Origin: an uncultured Burkholderiales bacterium
Lineage (GTDB): Bacteria; Pseudomonadota; Gammaproteobacteria; Burkholderiales; Burkholderiaceae_C
Length of the DNA stretch: 13,851 nt
Direction: 5' to 3'
Assembly (NCBI GenBank): GCA_903952885.1
Contig: CAJBHE010000175.1
Span: forward strand, 1 to 13,851
Shown here in pieces: positions 1 to 7,074 of this stretch (the stretch's first letter is position 1; each line of letters begins with the position of its first letter). A program made the translations under genes and the position numbers. The notes under the pieces are model-generated. The model worked only from the letters and a program-made list of their open reading frames with translations. It was not told the origin of the DNA and did no database searches.

Positions 1-2127
1 CCTGAAGTCGAGAAAAAAATCACCATCACCGTGTTCAAGGTGCCTGGCGAGACCAATACCGACGACCTGTCTCCAGCGCCTGACGCCTGGAGCCGTCCAG
101 ACATCCCCTTGCACTACTTGGCGATGTTGAAAAACACCCGTGAAGGCGCACCTTTTAAGCCCGAAGAAGACGGCAAGCGCGGCCCCATGGCCATGATCGA
201 AGAGCTGAAGAAAAAAGGCCATTTGGTCTCTTACGTCGGCGACGTGGTCGGTACAGGTTCTTCACGCAAGTCAGCCACCAACAGCATCATCTGGGGCTTT
301 GGTGAAGACATTCCTTTCGTGCCCAACAAGCGTTTCGGCGGTGTGACTTTGGGCGGCAAGATTGCCCCCATCTTCTTCAACACCCAAGAAGACTCTGGCG
401 CTTTGCCGATCGAAGTGGACGTGACCAAACTGGAAATGGGTGACGTGGTTGACGTGTTGCCCTACGACGGCAAGATCGTGAAGAACGGCCCCAACGGTCA
501 AGAAGTCATCACCACCTTCCAGCTCAAGAGCGATGTGCTGTTTGACGAAGTGCGCGCCGGTGGCCGTATCAACTTGATCATAGGTCGCAGCCTGACCGCC
601 AAGGCCCGCGAGTTCTTGGGTCTGCCAGTATCGACCGTGTTCCGTTTGCCCACAGCTCCGATCACCACCAAAGCGGGCTTCACATTGGCTCAGAAGATGG
701 TCGGTCGTGCGGTGGGTTTGCCAGAAGGCCAAGGCGTTCGCCCCGGTACTTACTGCGAACCCAAGATGACCACCGTGGGTTCACAAGACACCACAGGCCC
801 CATGACACGCGACGAGTTGAAGGACTTGGCATGCCTCGGCTTCTCGGCTGACATGGTCATGCAGTCGTTCTGCCACACAGCGGCTTACCCCAAGTCTGTG
901 GACGTGAAGACGCACCGCGAATTGCCAGCGTTCATCAGCAACCGTGGCGGCGTGGCTTTGCGTCCAGGCGACGGTGTGATTCACTCTTGGTTGAACCGTT
1001 TGTTGTTGCCTGACACCGTCGGTACAGGTGGCGACTCACACACACGTTTCCCCATCGGTATCAGCTTCCCTGCTGGCTCCGGTTTGGTGGCATTCGGTGC
1101 GGCCACAGGCGTGATGCCTTTGGACATGCCCGAATCCATCCTGGTGCGCTTCAAAGGCGAGATGCAGCCCGGCGTGACCTTGCGCGACTTGGTGCATGCC
1201 ATTCCTTTGTTCGCGATCAAGCAAGGTTTGTTGACGGTGGCCAAGGCCGGCAAGATCAACGAATTCTCTGGACGCATCTTGGAAATCGAAGGCTTGCCCA
1301 ACCTGAAGGTCGAACAAGCGTTTGAGTTGTCTGATGCGTCTGCTGAGCGTTCAGCCGCCGGTTGCACGATTAAGCTCAACAAAGAGCCTGTGCAAGAGTA
1401 CTTGAAGTCCAACGTGGTTCTGATGAAGAACATGATTGCTGACGGCTACGCCGATGCACGTACTTTGGCGCGCCGCATTGAGAAGGTTGAGCAATGGTTG
1501 GCTGCGCCTAGCCTCTTGGAAGCCGACAAAGATGCAGAGTACGCACACGTCATCGACATCGATTTGGCTGACATCAAAGAGCCGATCGTGTGCTGCCCGA
1601 ACGACCCAGATGATGCCAAGTTCTTGTCTGAAGTGGCTGGCACTCACATCGACGAAGCCTTCATCGGTTCTTGCATGACCAACATCGGTCACTTCCGCGC
1701 AGCTGCTAAGTTGCTCGGTGGTCAACGCGACATCCCTGTCAAGTTGTGGGTGGCTCCTCCAACGAAGATGGACGAGAGCGAGCTGATCAAAGAAGGTCAC
1801 TACGCTGCGTTCGGCACAGCCGGTGCACGTACAGAAATGCCAGGCTGCTCCTTGTGCATGGGTAACCAAGCGCAAGTGCGTGAAGGCGCAACAGTGGTGT
1901 CTACCTCCACACGTAACTTCCCCAACCGTTTGGGCAAGAACACCAATGTGTACTTAGCTTCGGCCGAGTTGGCTGCCATCACATCAAAAATGGGCAAGTT
2001 CCCCACCGTGGCCGAATACCACGCTGCGATGGGTGTGGTCAACGCCGACGGCGCAGCCATCTACAAGTACTTGAACTTCAACCAGATCGACGAGTACGTT
2101 GAAACCGCCAAAGGCGTGACTGCGTAA
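1..2127 (+). CDS. acnB: Aconitate hydratase B (AcnB), 5' end outside window
   Basis: TCA-cycle aconitase of the AcnB type, a cytoplasmic [4Fe-4S] enzyme that interconverts citrate and isocitrate; members often also act on 2-methylisocitrate. The frame is open at base 1 with no true start, so the GTG at base 31 is internal. 708 residues are visible. E. coli AcnB has about 865, so I estimate that some 150 N-terminal residues (the HEAT-like domain) are missing. The visible part begins at the swivel domain (ETNTDDLSPAPDAWSRPDIP). It continues through VGTGSSRKSATNS, GGDSHTRFPIG and the cluster region. The three cluster cysteines are visible: GSCMTN (codon at 1672) and GCSLC (codons at 1846 and 1855), matching Cys710, 769 and 772 of the E. 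coli enzyme. STSTRNFPNRLG follows, as expected for the substrate-binding end. The stop is TAA. The reading frame is intact and the identification is secure. Confidence 0.98.
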   Translation, partial: PEVEKKITITVFKVPGETNTDDLSPAPDAWSRPDIPLHYLAMLKNTREGAPFKPEEDGKRGPMAMIEELKKKGHLVSYVGDVVGTGSSRKSATNSIIWGFGEDIPFVPNKRFGGVTLGGKIAPIFFNTQEDSGALPIEVDVTKLEMGDVVDVLPYDGKIVKNGPNGQEVITTFQLKSDVLFDEVRAGGRINLIIGRSLTAKAREFLGLPVSTVFRLPTAPITTKAGFTLAQKMVGRAVGLPEGQGVRPGTYCEPKMTTVGSQDTTGPMTRDELKDLACLGFSADMVMQSFCHTAAYPKSVDVKTHRELPAFISNRGGVALRPGDGVIHSWLNRLLLPDTVGTGGDSHTRFPIGISFPAGSGLVAFGAATGVMPLDMPESILVRFKGEMQPGVTLRDLVHAIPLFAIKQGLLTVAKAGKINEFSGRILEIEGLPNLKVEQAFELSDASAERSAAGCTIKLNKEPVQEYLKSNVVLMKNMIADGYADARTLARRIEKVEQWLAAPSLLEADKDAEYAHVIDIDLADIKEPIVCCPNDPDDAKFLSEVAGTHIDEAFIGSCMTNIGHFRAAAKLLGGQRDIPVKLWVAPPTKMDESELIKEGHYAAFGTAGARTEMPGCSLCMGNQAQVREGATVVSTSTRNFPNRLGKNTNVYLASAELAAITSKMGKFPTVAEYHAAMGVVNADGAAIYKYLNFNQIDEYVETAKGVTA

Positions 2128-2147
2128 GCTGTCTGCGCTGTTAAAAA

Positions 2148-3125
2148 TCACTCAGGGTCAATTTTTGCGTCGCGTACCACTTTGGCCCAGCGGGGTGCTT
2201 CAGCTTTGATGAGGGCTGCAAACTGCTCGGGCGTGCCGCCGCCCACTTCGTTGCCTTGCCCCAAGATTTTTTCTTTCACTTCAGCAGTTTGCAGCGCTTG
2301 GTTACACACGGTGTTGAGCTGTTTGACCAATTCCGGCGACATGCCTTTGGGGCCAATCAAGCCTTGCCAGTTGAGCACCTCAACTTCAGGAAAGCCTTGC
2401 TCGCCCATGGTGGGAATGTTGGGAAGCAAAGGGGATCGCTTTTTGCTGGTGATGGCCAAGGCACGCATCCGTCCACCTTGGATGGACGGCATCGCGGCGT
2501 ACATCTGCTCAAACATCATGTGGACCTGGCCGCCCATCAAATCGGTGGCGGCGGCTGAGCCGCTTTTGTACGGTGCGTGAATCATGTCAATGCCGGCCGA
2601 GTGTTCAAACAAAGCGCCGCTCAAGTGGTGAGAGCCACCGATGCCGCCTGAGCCATAGCTGAGTTTGCCAGGAGATGCTTTAGCGGCCGCTACGAGGTCT
2701 TTGACGGTTTTGTAGGGGGAGTCGTTACGCACCATCAAGATGAGGGGGCCGCGCTCGATCAGGCAAATGGGTGTGAGGTCGTTGAGTGGGTCAAAGTTGA
2801 GTTTTTTGAACAAGGCTTGGTTCACGGCCAACGGCGCGAAGTTGCCCATGCCCAGCGTGTAGCCATCGGGTTTGCCACGCGCAATGGCTTCTGTGCCAAT
2901 GTTGCCGCCTGCACCGGCCTTGTTGTCGATGATGATGGGCTGACCCAGAATCGTCCCCATGGCTTTGGCCACTTGGCGCGAACGGCTGTCGGCATTCCCG
3001 CCTGCGGCATACGGGCAGATCCAAAGAATGGTTTTGCCGGGGTTGGGGTATTTGTCTTGGGCTTGTGCAAAGAGCGGCAGCATGCTGGTGCTGGCGGCGG
3101 CTTGCATGAAGGTGCGGCGTTTCAT
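2148..3125 (-). CDS. Bug-family (TctC-like) periplasmic solute-binding protein
   Basis: 325-residue extracytoplasmic binding protein of the Bug/TctC family, which is greatly expanded in Burkholderiales and typically binds carboxylic or aromatic acids. The N-terminus is a signal peptide with a twin-arginine-like KRRTFMQ, a short hydrophobic stretch and a likely cleavage after residue 22 (FAQA/Q). Family hallmarks follow: PYAAGGNAD (about 39-46), NKAGAGGNIGTEA (68-80), PDGYTLGMG (86-94) and PYKSGSAAATDLMGGQVHMMF-type core (175-195). A good Shine-Dalgarno AAGGAG (3135-3140, minus) lies 9 bases before the ATG. No TctA/TctB membrane subunits are in the window, so this is an orphan receptor, which is common for Bug proteins. 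It is divergent from the FAD monooxygenase 88 bases away, suggesting a shared substrate by inference only. The ligand is unknown. Confidence 0.93.
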   Translation of the reverse strand: MKRRTFMQAAASTSMLPLFAQAQDKYPNPGKTILWICPYAAGGNADSRSRQVAKAMGTILGQPIIIDNKAGAGGNIGTEAIARGKPDGYTLGMGNFAPLAVNQALFKKLNFDPLNDLTPICLIERGPLILMVRNDSPYKTVKDLVAAAKASPGKLSYGSGGIGGSHHLSGALFEHSAGIDMIHAPYKSGSAAATDLMGGQVHMMFEQMYAAMPSIQGGRMRALAITSKKRSPLLPNIPTMGEQGFPEVEVLNWQGLIGPKGMSPELVKQLNTVCNQALQTAEVKEKILGQGNEVGGGTPEQFAALIKAEAPRWAKVVRDAKIDPE

Positions 3126-3134
3126 GTTGGAAGT

Positions 3135-3140
3135 CTCCTT
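3135..3140 (-). promoter_or_regulatory. Shine-Dalgarno of the Bug-family gene
   Basis: AAGGAG read on the minus strand, 9 bases before the ATG at 3125-3123. It fixes the start of the receptor gene so that the twin-arginine-like signal peptide is complete. Further upstream, TATGAT (3163-3158, minus) is a possible -10 element, but no convincing -35 goes with it. Confidence 0.75.
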
Positions 3141-3213
3141 GTTTTTGAATGTAACAAATCATAGGTGCCTCTTGCAGTCATTCGGGGTTGATCTAGACAG
3201 CACAATCACGCAC

Positions 3214-4434
3214 ATGAATCGACATATATTGATTGCAGGGGGCGGCATCGCTGGCATGGCAGCAGGCTACGCGGTTGCACGTGCAGGTTGGCAGGCCACC
3301 GTGTTTGAGCGCGCTGCAGAATTTTCACAAGTAGGGGCTGGCGTGCAGCTCGGTCCCAACGTCACGCGTATTTTGCAAGCGTGGGGCTTGGGGGATGCCT
3401 TCACGCAATTGGCGGCATTTCCCCCGAGCTTGCATGCGCGCAGCCTGACCACAGGAGAGGTGTTGGCCACGCTGCCCTTGAAAGACTTTGCCAAACGTTA
3501 CGGTGCACCCTATGCGACCCTTCACCGTGCTGATTTGCATGGCCTGCTGATGCAGGCGGCCACGCGTCAAGGGGTGCAAGTGCAAAGCAATGCGGCGGTG
3601 AAGAGGGTGAGTCAATCTTTAGATGCAGCGATGTTTGAGGTAACGCAACAGGGGCAGTTGCTGCAGCACACCGCCACCGTGGCCGTGGCCGCGGATGGCG
3701 TGTGGAGCCCCTTGCGCCAACAGCTGTTGGGCGATGGCCTGCCAAATTTCACAGGCCATATTGCCTACCGCGCCTTGTTGGCGCAGGCTGATTTACCGCC
3801 GTATTTGCGTAGCCACGATGTATCGGTTTGGATGGGCGTACATGCCCATGTAGTGAGCTACCCCGTGCGCGGTGGCGAGTACCTGAACGTGGTGTGTTTA
3901 GCCGAGGGCCGTTTGTTGGACGACGATGCCAATCATTTGCAAGCCTTGCAAACTTGGAATGCGCAAAAGTCAGAAGCGCAAACCTTGGCCGAGTTGCAGC
4001 ATGCCTTGCGAGGTGCGTGTACCCCGTTGATCGATCTGATGGCCGCATGCAGTCACTGGCGTTTGTGGCCCTTGTGCTTCAGGCCTGCCATGCAGGGTGC
4101 ACACCAACATGCGCAAGGTAGGGTTGCTTTGCTAGGCGATGCCGCACATCCCATGCTGCCTTATTTGGCACAAGGTGCGGGCATGGCGATTGAAGATGCA
4201 GCAGAGTTGGGCGCACAGCTGTGGACTGCCCCAGCCGCAAATGCACCGGAACACTTGCAGCAGTTTGCCAACGCCCGCTGGCAGCGCAATGCGCGGGTGC
4301 AGGCGAGGGCGAAGCGCAATGGACGAATCTTTCACGTCACGGGTGCTCTGGGTATTGGGCGGGACTTAGGCCTGCGCCTTATGGGCGCGCCCTTGATGGA
4401 TGTGCCTTGGCTTTACGGCCACAGTAAGAGTTGA
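3214..4434 (+). CDS. FAD-dependent aromatic monooxygenase (salicylate/3-hydroxybenzoate hydroxylase-like)
   Basis: 406-residue class A flavoprotein monooxygenase that should hydroxylate an aromatic ring using NAD(P)H and O2. All three fold signatures are visible: the N-terminal dinucleotide motif GGGIAG (9-14) followed by the acidic FER (31-33), the DG motif AADGVWSPLR (159-168), and the GD motif GDAAHP (308-313) followed by GAGMAIEDA. Length and spacing match salicylate 1-hydroxylase, 3-hydroxybenzoate 6-hydroxylase and 6-hydroxynicotinate 3-monooxygenase; these cannot be told apart by eye. I chose ATG 3214 because the FAD motif needs a start just before it. The open frame extends back to 2959, but that extension runs antisense through the Bug gene. 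No clear Shine-Dalgarno precedes the start. The 3' end is only 6 bases from the convergent cysteine-cluster gene. Confidence 0.92.
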   Translation: MNRHILIAGGGIAGMAAGYAVARAGWQATVFERAAEFSQVGAGVQLGPNVTRILQAWGLGDAFTQLAAFPPSLHARSLTTGEVLATLPLKDFAKRYGAPYATLHRADLHGLLMQAATRQGVQVQSNAAVKRVSQSLDAAMFEVTQQGQLLQHTATVAVAADGVWSPLRQQLLGDGLPNFTGHIAYRALLAQADLPPYLRSHDVSVWMGVHAHVVSYPVRGGEYLNVVCLAEGRLLDDDANHLQALQTWNAQKSEAQTLAELQHALRGACTPLIDLMAACSHWRLWPLCFRPAMQGAHQHAQGRVALLGDAAHPMLPYLAQGAGMAIEDAAELGAQLWTAPAANAPEHLQQFANARWQRNARVQARAKRNGRIFHVTGALGIGRDLGLRLMGAPLMDVPWLYGHSKS

Positions 4435-4440
4435 AATGCT

Positions 4441-4749
4441 TCAGCTGATTGCAGGCAAGCCGTGACGCATGCGCGCACGTTGGCAAGCATCGCTGCCTTC
4501 TTCAAACTCTCGGCAAGGCGAGGGCCGCCATTCATAAATGCCGCAGGTGGCTTTTACGCCCACTTGGCCAGTCAGTGCCGCGCAGCGTGGGGGCGAGTAG
4601 TCAGTACCGCGCATGCGGCACAAGTTGGCGGTCAGTTCTTGGCCCAAGCCAGTGGGCACAGAGCCGCCGTGCGTGTCCATTTCTTCCACGCTGAAGTCCA
4701 CCCGATAGTTGGCGCAGCAAGCACCGCATCTGGTCCAGGCAGATATCAC
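4441..4749 (-). CDS. YkgJ-family cysteine-cluster protein, third gene of the arg operon
   Basis: 102-residue cytoplasmic protein with eight cysteines at 8, 11, 12, 44, 56, 69, 79 and 89. The pattern CGACC near the N-terminus, then RC, CGIYEWRPSPCREF and a final C, is that of the YkgJ/CxxCxxCC family, thought to bind zinc or an iron-sulfur cluster; the function is unknown. I chose the GTG at 4749-4747 because it overlaps the argF stop as GTGA, giving a four-base coupling junction, and starts just before the first cysteine cluster. The open frame continues to 4818, but the added codons lie inside argF and read as arginine-rich low-quality sequence. There is no other ATG before the cysteines. 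Being last in argD-argF suggests co-expression with arginine synthesis; a direct role there is only inference. Confidence 0.85.
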   Translation of the reverse strand: MISAWTRCGACCANYRVDFSVEEMDTHGGSVPTGLGQELTANLCRMRGTDYSPPRCAALTGQVGVKATCGIYEWRPSPCREFEEGSDACQRARMRHGLPAIS

Positions 4750-5687
4750 TGACGTCCGAGCAGCAGGTACTCCATGAGCGCCTTTTGCACGTGCATGCGG
4801 TTTTCGGCTTCGTCCCACACCACGCTTTGTGGGCCATCAATCACGTCAGCCGCCACTTCTTCGCCGCGGTGCGCGGGCAGGCAGTGCATGAAGAGGGCGT
4901 TGGGTTTGGCAACGGCCATCATGTCGCTGTCCACGCACCAATCGGCGAAGGCTTCTTTGCGTGCGTCGTTTTCGGCCTCATAGCCCATGCTGGTCCACAC
5001 ATCGGTGGTGACGAGGTCCGCGCCTTCGCAGGCTTGCATGGGGTCTGCGAATACTTTGTAGCAATTGCTGTTGCTCAGGCCTGCAATGGCGGGGTTGACT
5101 TCGTAGCCGCTGGGTGTGCTCACGTGCACAGTGAAGCCCAACATGTCGGCCGCTTGCAGCCACGTGTTGGCCATGTTGTTGCCATCGCCCACCCACGCCA
5201 CCACTTTGCCTTTGAGGCAGTCGAGTGGATGCACGGTCAAGCCACGGTGCTCGATGTAAGTGAACAGGTCGGCCATGACTTGGCAAGGGTGGAACTCGTT
5301 GGTCAAGCCGTTGATCACGGGCACGCGCGAGTTGGCTGCAAAGCTTTTGATTTTGTCTTGGCCGTAGGTGCGGATCATCACCAAGTCGGTCATGCGGCTG
5401 ATCACTCGGGCGCTGTCTTCTATCGGCTCGGCTCTGCCCAGTTGGCTGTCGCCCGTGGTGAGGTTGACCACCGAGCCGCCTAGCTGATACATGCCGGCTT
5501 CAAAGCTCACGCGTGTGCGCGTCGAAGCCTTTTCAAAAATCATGGCCAGCGTGCGGTCAGCCAGGCTGTGGTGCTTTTCGTAGGCTTTGAATTTCTTTTT
5601 GATCAGGGCTGCGCGTTGGAACACGTAGGCGTATTCGTCCGCCGTGAGCGACGTGAACTGCAGGTAGTGTTTCAGCGCGTGGGTCAT
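4746..5687 (-). CDS. argF: Ornithine carbamoyltransferase, anabolic
   Basis: 313-residue cytoplasmic enzyme that joins carbamoyl phosphate to ornithine to give citrulline, the sixth step of arginine synthesis. Carbamoyl-phosphate site STRTR is at 55-59, HPCQ at 133-136, the ornithine loop D229 plus SMG (233-235), and the catalytic HCLPAHRGEE at 268-277. Length agrees with the short (about 305-315) bacterial anabolic type. The start ATG overlaps the argD stop (ATGA, 5687-5684) and there is no separate Shine-Dalgarno, so translation probably depends on argD. Its own stop overlaps the GTG of the cysteine-cluster gene. All active-site residues are present. Confidence 0.98.
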   Translation of the reverse strand: MTHALKHYLQFTSLTADEYAYVFQRAALIKKKFKAYEKHHSLADRTLAMIFEKASTRTRVSFEAGMYQLGGSVVNLTTGDSQLGRAEPIEDSARVISRMTDLVMIRTYGQDKIKSFAANSRVPVINGLTNEFHPCQVMADLFTYIEHRGLTVHPLDCLKGKVVAWVGDGNNMANTWLQAADMLGFTVHVSTPSGYEVNPAIAGLSNSNCYKVFADPMQACEGADLVTTDVWTSMGYEAENDARKEAFADWCVDSDMMAVAKPNALFMHCLPAHRGEEVAADVIDGPQSVVWDEAENRMHVQKALMEYLLLGRQ

Positions 5688-6880
5688 GGGGTTTCTGCCA
5701 AGAATGTTTGGATGAGCGGCACGAGGATAGCCACCACCTCGTCGGCCTCGGCTTCGGTGATGATGAGGGGGGGCACGAGACGCACCACGCTGTCAGCGGT
5801 GACGCTGAGCAACAAGCCCGCATCAAGCGCTCGCTGCATCAACACGCCGCAAGAGCGGTCAAGGTCGATGCCAATCGTCAAGCCTTGGCCGCGAATTTCT
5901 TTCACGCCTTTCACGCCGTCCAGCTCACGGTGCAAGGAGGCATGCAAGTGCGCGCCCACTTGGGTCACGTGGTCAAGCAAGTGGTCTTCTTCCATGATGC
6001 GGATGGTTTCTACACCCGCTCGCATGGCCAGCGGGTTACCGCCAAAGGTGGTGCCATGGTTGCCGGGTTGGAAGATGTGAGCCGCCTTGGGACCCGCCAC
6101 CACCGCACCAATCGGCACGCCCGAGCCCAAGCCTTTGGCCAGCGGCATCACGTCAGGCACGATGCCTGCCCATTGGTGGGCAAACCATTTGCCGGTGCGG
6201 CCCATGCCGCATTGCACTTCGTCAATCATCATGAGCCAATCGCGCGCATCGCACAGCTGGCGTACTTGCTGCATGTAATCGGCGCGCATGGGTGTCACGC
6301 CGCCTTCGCCTTGGATGGCTTCCATGAAAACAGCCACCACATTGGGATTGCCTTCGGTGGCTTGTTTCAAAGCGCCGATGTTGTTCACCGGCACGCGGAT
6401 AAAGCCGCCCATCATGGGGCCAAAGCCTTCCTTGATTTTTTCGTTGCCCGTGGCAGCCAGCGTGGCCAATGAGCGGCCGTGGAATGACTTTTCGTAGACC
6501 ACGATTTCTGGCATCTCAATGCCCTTCATGTGGCCAAACTTGCGTGCCAGTTTCAAGGCCGCTTCGTTGGCCTCCAAACCGCTGTTGCAAAAGAAGGCAT
6601 TGGTCATGCCCGACAACTCGACCAGCTTGGCTGCCAGCGCTTCTTGCAGGGGGATGTGGTAATAGTTGCAGCTATGAATCATCTTGCCCACTTGGTCTTG
6701 CAAAGCGGGAGTGAGCTTGGGGTGGGCGTGGCCCAAGGTGTTGACGGCGATGCCAGCCAAGGCGTCAAGGTAACACTTGCCGTCGACATCCCACACGCGC
6801 ACACCTCGGCCATGCGACACCGTCATTGGCAGGCGGCCATAGGTGTTCATGCAATGAGGCGATGCGGCAGGCGTGGTCAT
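5684..6880 (-). CDS. argD: Acetylornithine aminotransferase (class III PLP)
   Basis: 398-residue PLP enzyme that makes N-acetylornithine from N-acetylglutamate semialdehyde with glutamate as donor; members often also serve as succinyldiaminopimelate aminotransferase. Visible motifs: NSGLEANEAALK (99-110) for cofactor phosphate binding, FHGRSLATL (133-141), the DEVQ pair (220-223), and the PLP lysine K249 in LAKGLGSGVPIG. HGTTFGGNPL (275-284) closes the active site. I chose ATG 6880 because GGAG lies 5 bases before it; the open frame reaches a TTG at 6907 that has nothing to support it. It is the first gene of argD-argF-cysteine-cluster. A class III aminotransferase can be mislabelled, but adjacency to argF makes ArgD the best call. 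Confidence 0.95.
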   Translation of the reverse strand: MTTPAASPHCMNTYGRLPMTVSHGRGVRVWDVDGKCYLDALAGIAVNTLGHAHPKLTPALQDQVGKMIHSCNYYHIPLQEALAAKLVELSGMTNAFFCNSGLEANEAALKLARKFGHMKGIEMPEIVVYEKSFHGRSLATLAATGNEKIKEGFGPMMGGFIRVPVNNIGALKQATEGNPNVVAVFMEAIQGEGGVTPMRADYMQQVRQLCDARDWLMMIDEVQCGMGRTGKWFAHQWAGIVPDVMPLAKGLGSGVPIGAVVAGPKAAHIFQPGNHGTTFGGNPLAMRAGVETIRIMEEDHLLDHVTQVGAHLHASLHRELDGVKGVKEIRGQGLTIGIDLDRSCGVLMQRALDAGLLLSVTADSVVRLVPPLIITEAEADEVVAILVPLIQTFLAETP

Positions 6881-6885
6881 GTCAA

Positions 6886-6889
6886 CTCC
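6886..6889 (-). promoter_or_regulatory. Shine-Dalgarno of argD, decides the start
   Basis: GGAG read on the minus strand, 5 bases before the ATG at 6880-6878. It favours this ATG over the upstream TTG at 6907. It is the only recognisable Shine-Dalgarno in the argD-argF-cysteine-cluster run, since both downstream genes start inside the stop of the gene before. Confidence 0.7.
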
Positions 6890-6973
6890 AAAATAAAAAC
6901 GACCCAACGAAGGTTGAGCCGTCGAGGCGAGATTTTAAAGGCACTGGCATGACAAAACCGTGGCGGTTTGGGG

Positions 6974-6987
6974 GGCATACAAATGCC
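6974..6987. repeat. Short inverted repeat GGCAT-ACAA-ATGCC
   Basis: Perfect 5-bp arms with a four-base centre, in the argD/DUF3579 divergent spacer just before the larger palindrome. It could be half of an operator array or a weak hairpin. The arms are short enough to be chance. Confidence 0.35.
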
Positions 6988-6992
6988 ACAAG

Positions 6993-7004
6993 TCTTATAT
7001 AAGA
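6993..7004. promoter_or_regulatory. 12-bp perfect palindrome TCTTATATAAGA, candidate operator
   Basis: Perfect dyad symmetry in the argD/DUF3579 intergenic region, directly against a good -10-like TAGAAT (7005-7010) pointing toward DUF3579. A second, differently centred inverted repeat, ACAAGT (6988-6993) and ACTTGT (7011-7016), encloses both. A regulator bound here would cover the DUF3579 promoter and could also affect argD. From memory, CTTATATAAG-type palindromes have been predicted as GntR-family sites near central metabolism genes in Burkholderiales; that is recollection, not shown here. I see no second copy in the window. Confidence 0.5.
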
Positions 7005-7010
7005 TAGAAT
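7005..7010 (+). promoter_or_regulatory. Candidate -10 element TAGAAT for DUF3579
   Basis: TAGAAT matches TATAAT at five of six positions and would start transcription near 7017, leaving a leader of nearly 60 bases before the ATG at 7075. No clear -35 hexamer is found 16-18 bases upstream, so activation by a bound regulator or a weak promoter is possible. Confidence 0.35.
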
Positions 7011-7074
7011 ACTTGTCACCGAGCGAGTGAGGGAGATCCCCCGTCGTCACGCAACCGATTTCAGCCTCTACCCG

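Noticed and set aside
2959..3213. 85-codon upstream extension of the FAD monooxygenase frame
   Set aside because: It lies antisense within the Bug gene and its promoter region; the FAD-binding motif requires the N-terminus to begin at ATG 3214.
4750..4818. Longer N-terminus for the cysteine-cluster protein
   Set aside because: It would overlap argF by over 70 bases with an arginine-rich non-conserved stretch; the GTGA junction gives a better start.
4785..5483. 232-residue plus-strand open frame antisense to argF
   Set aside because: It runs opposite the well-supported argF, is rich in His, Val and Ala as expected from a codon-bias shadow, and shows no motif or ribosome-binding site.
5708..6472. 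254-residue plus-strand open frame antisense to argD
   Set aside because: Shadow of argD with histidine-rich composition typical of reversed coding DNA; no recognised domain.
6932..6955. argD promoter TTGTCA / TAAAAT on the minus strand
   Set aside because: Both hexamers are good but the spacer is 12 bases, too short for a sigma-70 promoter.
7027..7074. GTG start adding 16 residues to DUF3579
   Set aside because: The family core begins close after ATG 7075 and nothing supports the extension, though the lack of a Shine-Dalgarno at 7075 leaves some doubt.
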